A stretch of 64,000 nt of DNA from an uncultured Chryseobacterium sp. Lineage in GTDB: Bacteria; Bacteroidota; Bacteroidia; Flavobacteriales; Weeksellaceae. How positions within the stretch are numbered: the first letter of the stretch is position 1; each line of letters starts with the position of its first letter. The translations under genes and the position numbers were made by a program. The notes below the pieces were generated by a model that saw only the letters and a list, made by a program, of their open reading frames with translations, ran no database searches and was not told the DNA's origin. The stretch lies in assembly GCA_913776245.1 (NCBI GenBank), contig CAJYLO010000002.1:62001-126000 (forward strand). Direction: 5' to 3'. Shown one piece after another: positions 62,596 through 64,000 of the stretch.

Positions 62596-63288
62596 ATGAA
62601 ACTTTTCTTTGGACAGATTTTTCCGGAAATATTAATTGATTCAGACGAACAGCAGCACATCTCAAAAGTCCTGAGAATGAAAGCCGGTGAAGAAATCTAT
62701 GTGACCGATGGCAATGGAAATCTGGCTAAAGGAAACCTTGTTTTCGAAGGTAAGAAAGTGTCTTTAGAAGTTATAGACATTCAAAAAGATCTGCCAGATT
62801 TCTCGCTGAAACTTCACATCGCCATTGCCCCAACCAAAAACATTGACCGTATCGAATTTTTTGTTGAGAAAGCTGTGGAATTGGGAATTTCGGAAATCAG
62901 TTTAATCCTGACAGAAAAAACGGAACGAAAAAACATCAATATAGATAAACTCAGGAAACAGGCTATTTCCGCATCCAAACAAAGCCTTAGATTTCATTTC
63001 CCTAAAGTCAATGAATTCACGAAGTTTTCTGATTTTATAAAAAATCTGGATGTCGAAAATACTTTTGTTGCGCACTGTAATGAACACCTGGAAAGAACCT
63101 CCTTAAACAATATTCAAAATTTTGAAAGCTACACTTTCCTGATTGGTCCGGAAGGCGATTTTTCCGACAGAGAAATTCAGTTGCTTGCCGAAAAAGGCAT
63201 CAAAGCCGTTTCTCTTGGCAACCAAAGATTAAGAACAGAAACAGCCGGCATTTTTGTAGCAGCGTGGAATTATGACAGAATGTTCTGA
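62596..63288 (+). CDS. rsmE: 16S rRNA (uracil-1498-N3) methyltransferase
   Basis: RsmE methylates U1498 of 16S rRNA. The 230 residues start from ATG 62596 (the track's start lies in the palindrome). The PUA-like N-terminus (QQHISKVLRMKAGEEIYVTDGNG) is followed by the SPOUT knot with KNIDRIEFFVEKAVELGISEI, FLIGPEGDFSDREI and SLGNQRLRTETAGIFVAAW, the signature of the family. Confidence 0.93.
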   Translation: MKLFFGQIFPEILIDSDEQQHISKVLRMKAGEEIYVTDGNGNLAKGNLVFEGKKVSLEVIDIQKDLPDFSLKLHIAIAPTKNIDRIEFFVEKAVELGISEISLILTEKTERKNINIDKLRKQAISASKQSLRFHFPKVNEFTKFSDFIKNLDVENTFVAHCNEHLERTSLNNIQNFESYTFLIGPEGDFSDREIQLLAEKGIKAVSLGNQRLRTETAGIFVAAWNYDRMF

Positions 63289-63291
63289 TTC

Positions 63292-63948
63292 TTAAAATAA
63301 ATTCACCAAAAGAAAAATACCCAAATTGTTTTCATTATGTTTGGCAGGTCCATAAAAATCGATATTTCCTGCCAGACCAAAGCTAAATTCCTTGATCGTA
63401 AGACCAGCTCTGAGCCAGAGATAGCTTCTGGAATGGAAATCATAGCCCAGGTTATAACAGTATAATCCCTGGATTTTGGTGTACAGATTCAGCTTTTCGG
63501 TGAGTTTCGGTTTATATTCGGCCAAAGCAAATAATTCTGCATTAGGATTTTTTGCAATATCAAATCTTGGATTTGCTAAAATAAAAGCCTCCGGATTTCC
63601 GTAAGTATAAATCAATCCGGCAGAAGGCCTTATCCCATCCACAGGATTGGCAAAAAACCCGGCTTCTGCATTTAATCCTTTTACAATGGTATAAGTCAAA
63701 TGCCCTTGCAGCATATAATCTCCGATTTTTGACTCGCCCCAATCCGTTTGGAAATTTACCACGCCATAATATCCTAAACGCGGCAGACTCTGGAATTTTT
63801 TATCCGCAACCAGCTGGTAGGAAAAACCACGGCTTCCGACAAGGCCTTCCATCAAAACCGGCGGATTTTTGACTTTTGTTAATTCCTGCGCTTTTGCAAA
63901 TATTGAAAATGCTGTCAGCAAAAATAATATGATGTATTTTTTCTTCAT
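63292..63948 (-). CDS. Outer-membrane beta-barrel protein, unknown
   Basis: The protein has 218 residues from ATG 63948; the track start at 63975 adds nine residues before a proper signal peptide (MKKKYIILFLLTAFSIFAKAQ). The mature part alternates aromatic strands (GYYGVVNFQTDWGESKIGDYML, GLNAEAGFFANPVDGIRPSAGLIYTYG, LFALAEYKPKLTEKLNLYTKIQGLYCYNLGY) and ends FLLVNLF, typical for outer-membrane proteins. The family is not identified. It converges on rsmE with 3 bp between stops. Confidence 0.78.
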   Translation of the reverse strand: MKKKYIILFLLTAFSIFAKAQELTKVKNPPVLMEGLVGSRGFSYQLVADKKFQSLPRLGYYGVVNFQTDWGESKIGDYMLQGHLTYTIVKGLNAEAGFFANPVDGIRPSAGLIYTYGNPEAFILANPRFDIAKNPNAELFALAEYKPKLTEKLNLYTKIQGLYCYNLGYDFHSRSYLWLRAGLTIKEFSFGLAGNIDFYGPAKHNENNLGIFLLVNLF

Positions 63949-64000
63949 AAATAGGGCTTCAAAAAAGGATTGCAATAATAGGCAAAAAACTTTTATCTTC

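Overview
The window looks like a chromosomal segment of a low-GC Bacteroidota in the Flavobacteriia, most likely Chryseobacterium, Epilithonimonas or another Weeksellaceae. The evidence is the set of gliding and type IX secretion genes (gldJ, porU, porV), secreted proteins with C-terminal type IX sorting domains, Bacteroidetes promoters of the TTTG-N20-TAnnTTTG type, and dispersed intergenic repeats around a CCCGCTATCCGC core. No rRNA, tRNA, CRISPR array or insertion sequence was found.

Region 1 (1-4170) is accessory and very AT-rich. It holds the end of an unknown gene, two tandem nested palindromes, and an unknown 187-residue protein on the minus strand. These are followed by a BT4734-type (VirE N-terminal, archaeo-eukaryotic-primase-like) protein and a long reverse transcriptase (RT). 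The RT has intact catalytic motifs but lacks retron and group II intron hallmarks. Between primase and RT lies a 156-nt stretch whose ends pair perfectly (GGGGTTCC/GGAACCCC) and which can form three internal hairpins. The arrangement of primase, candidate structured RNA and RT is the best candidate for an undescribed (probably defence or mobile) system. A competing reading treats part of this stretch as the promoter and operator of the RT gene.

Region 2 (4.2-6.1 kb) is clearly more GC-rich: a small membrane protein, an AraC-type regulator and a DUF1398 protein. Region 3 (6.2-11.6 kb) is a cyanophycin storage cluster. Cyanophycin synthetase is read on the minus strand, divergent from cyanophycinase, a Thr-type isoaspartyl peptidase/asparaginase and an unknown secreted protein.

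Region 4 (11.7-23.8 kb) is housekeeping: a CBS-type PLP enzyme, a LURP-one-like protein, an FtsX-type permease, a DUF1343/NamZ-like protein, twin outer-membrane barrels, queD, a hydrolase, hemN, murF and gldJ. Region 5 (23.9-32.5 kb) has porU-porV, a large FUSC protein, a phosphopantetheinyl transferase and a small unknown protein. Region 6 (32.7-40.2 kb) is a tripartite RND efflux operon followed by a tetR-SDR unit with two matching palindromic operators. Region 7 (40.5-64 kb) carries a thioesterase-fabF pair, ahcY, a delta-60 repeat secreted protein, a short FUSC protein, pepD, an M4 metalloprotease, an FKBP isomerase, radA, an ACP phosphodiesterase-like gene, a TPR-HTH regulator, an Lrp regulator, tamB divergent from tsaD, a DUF808 protein, rsmE and an outer-membrane protein at the right edge.

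GC contrasts and residue positions were judged by reading, not computed. Family names rest on recognised motifs, not on database searches.
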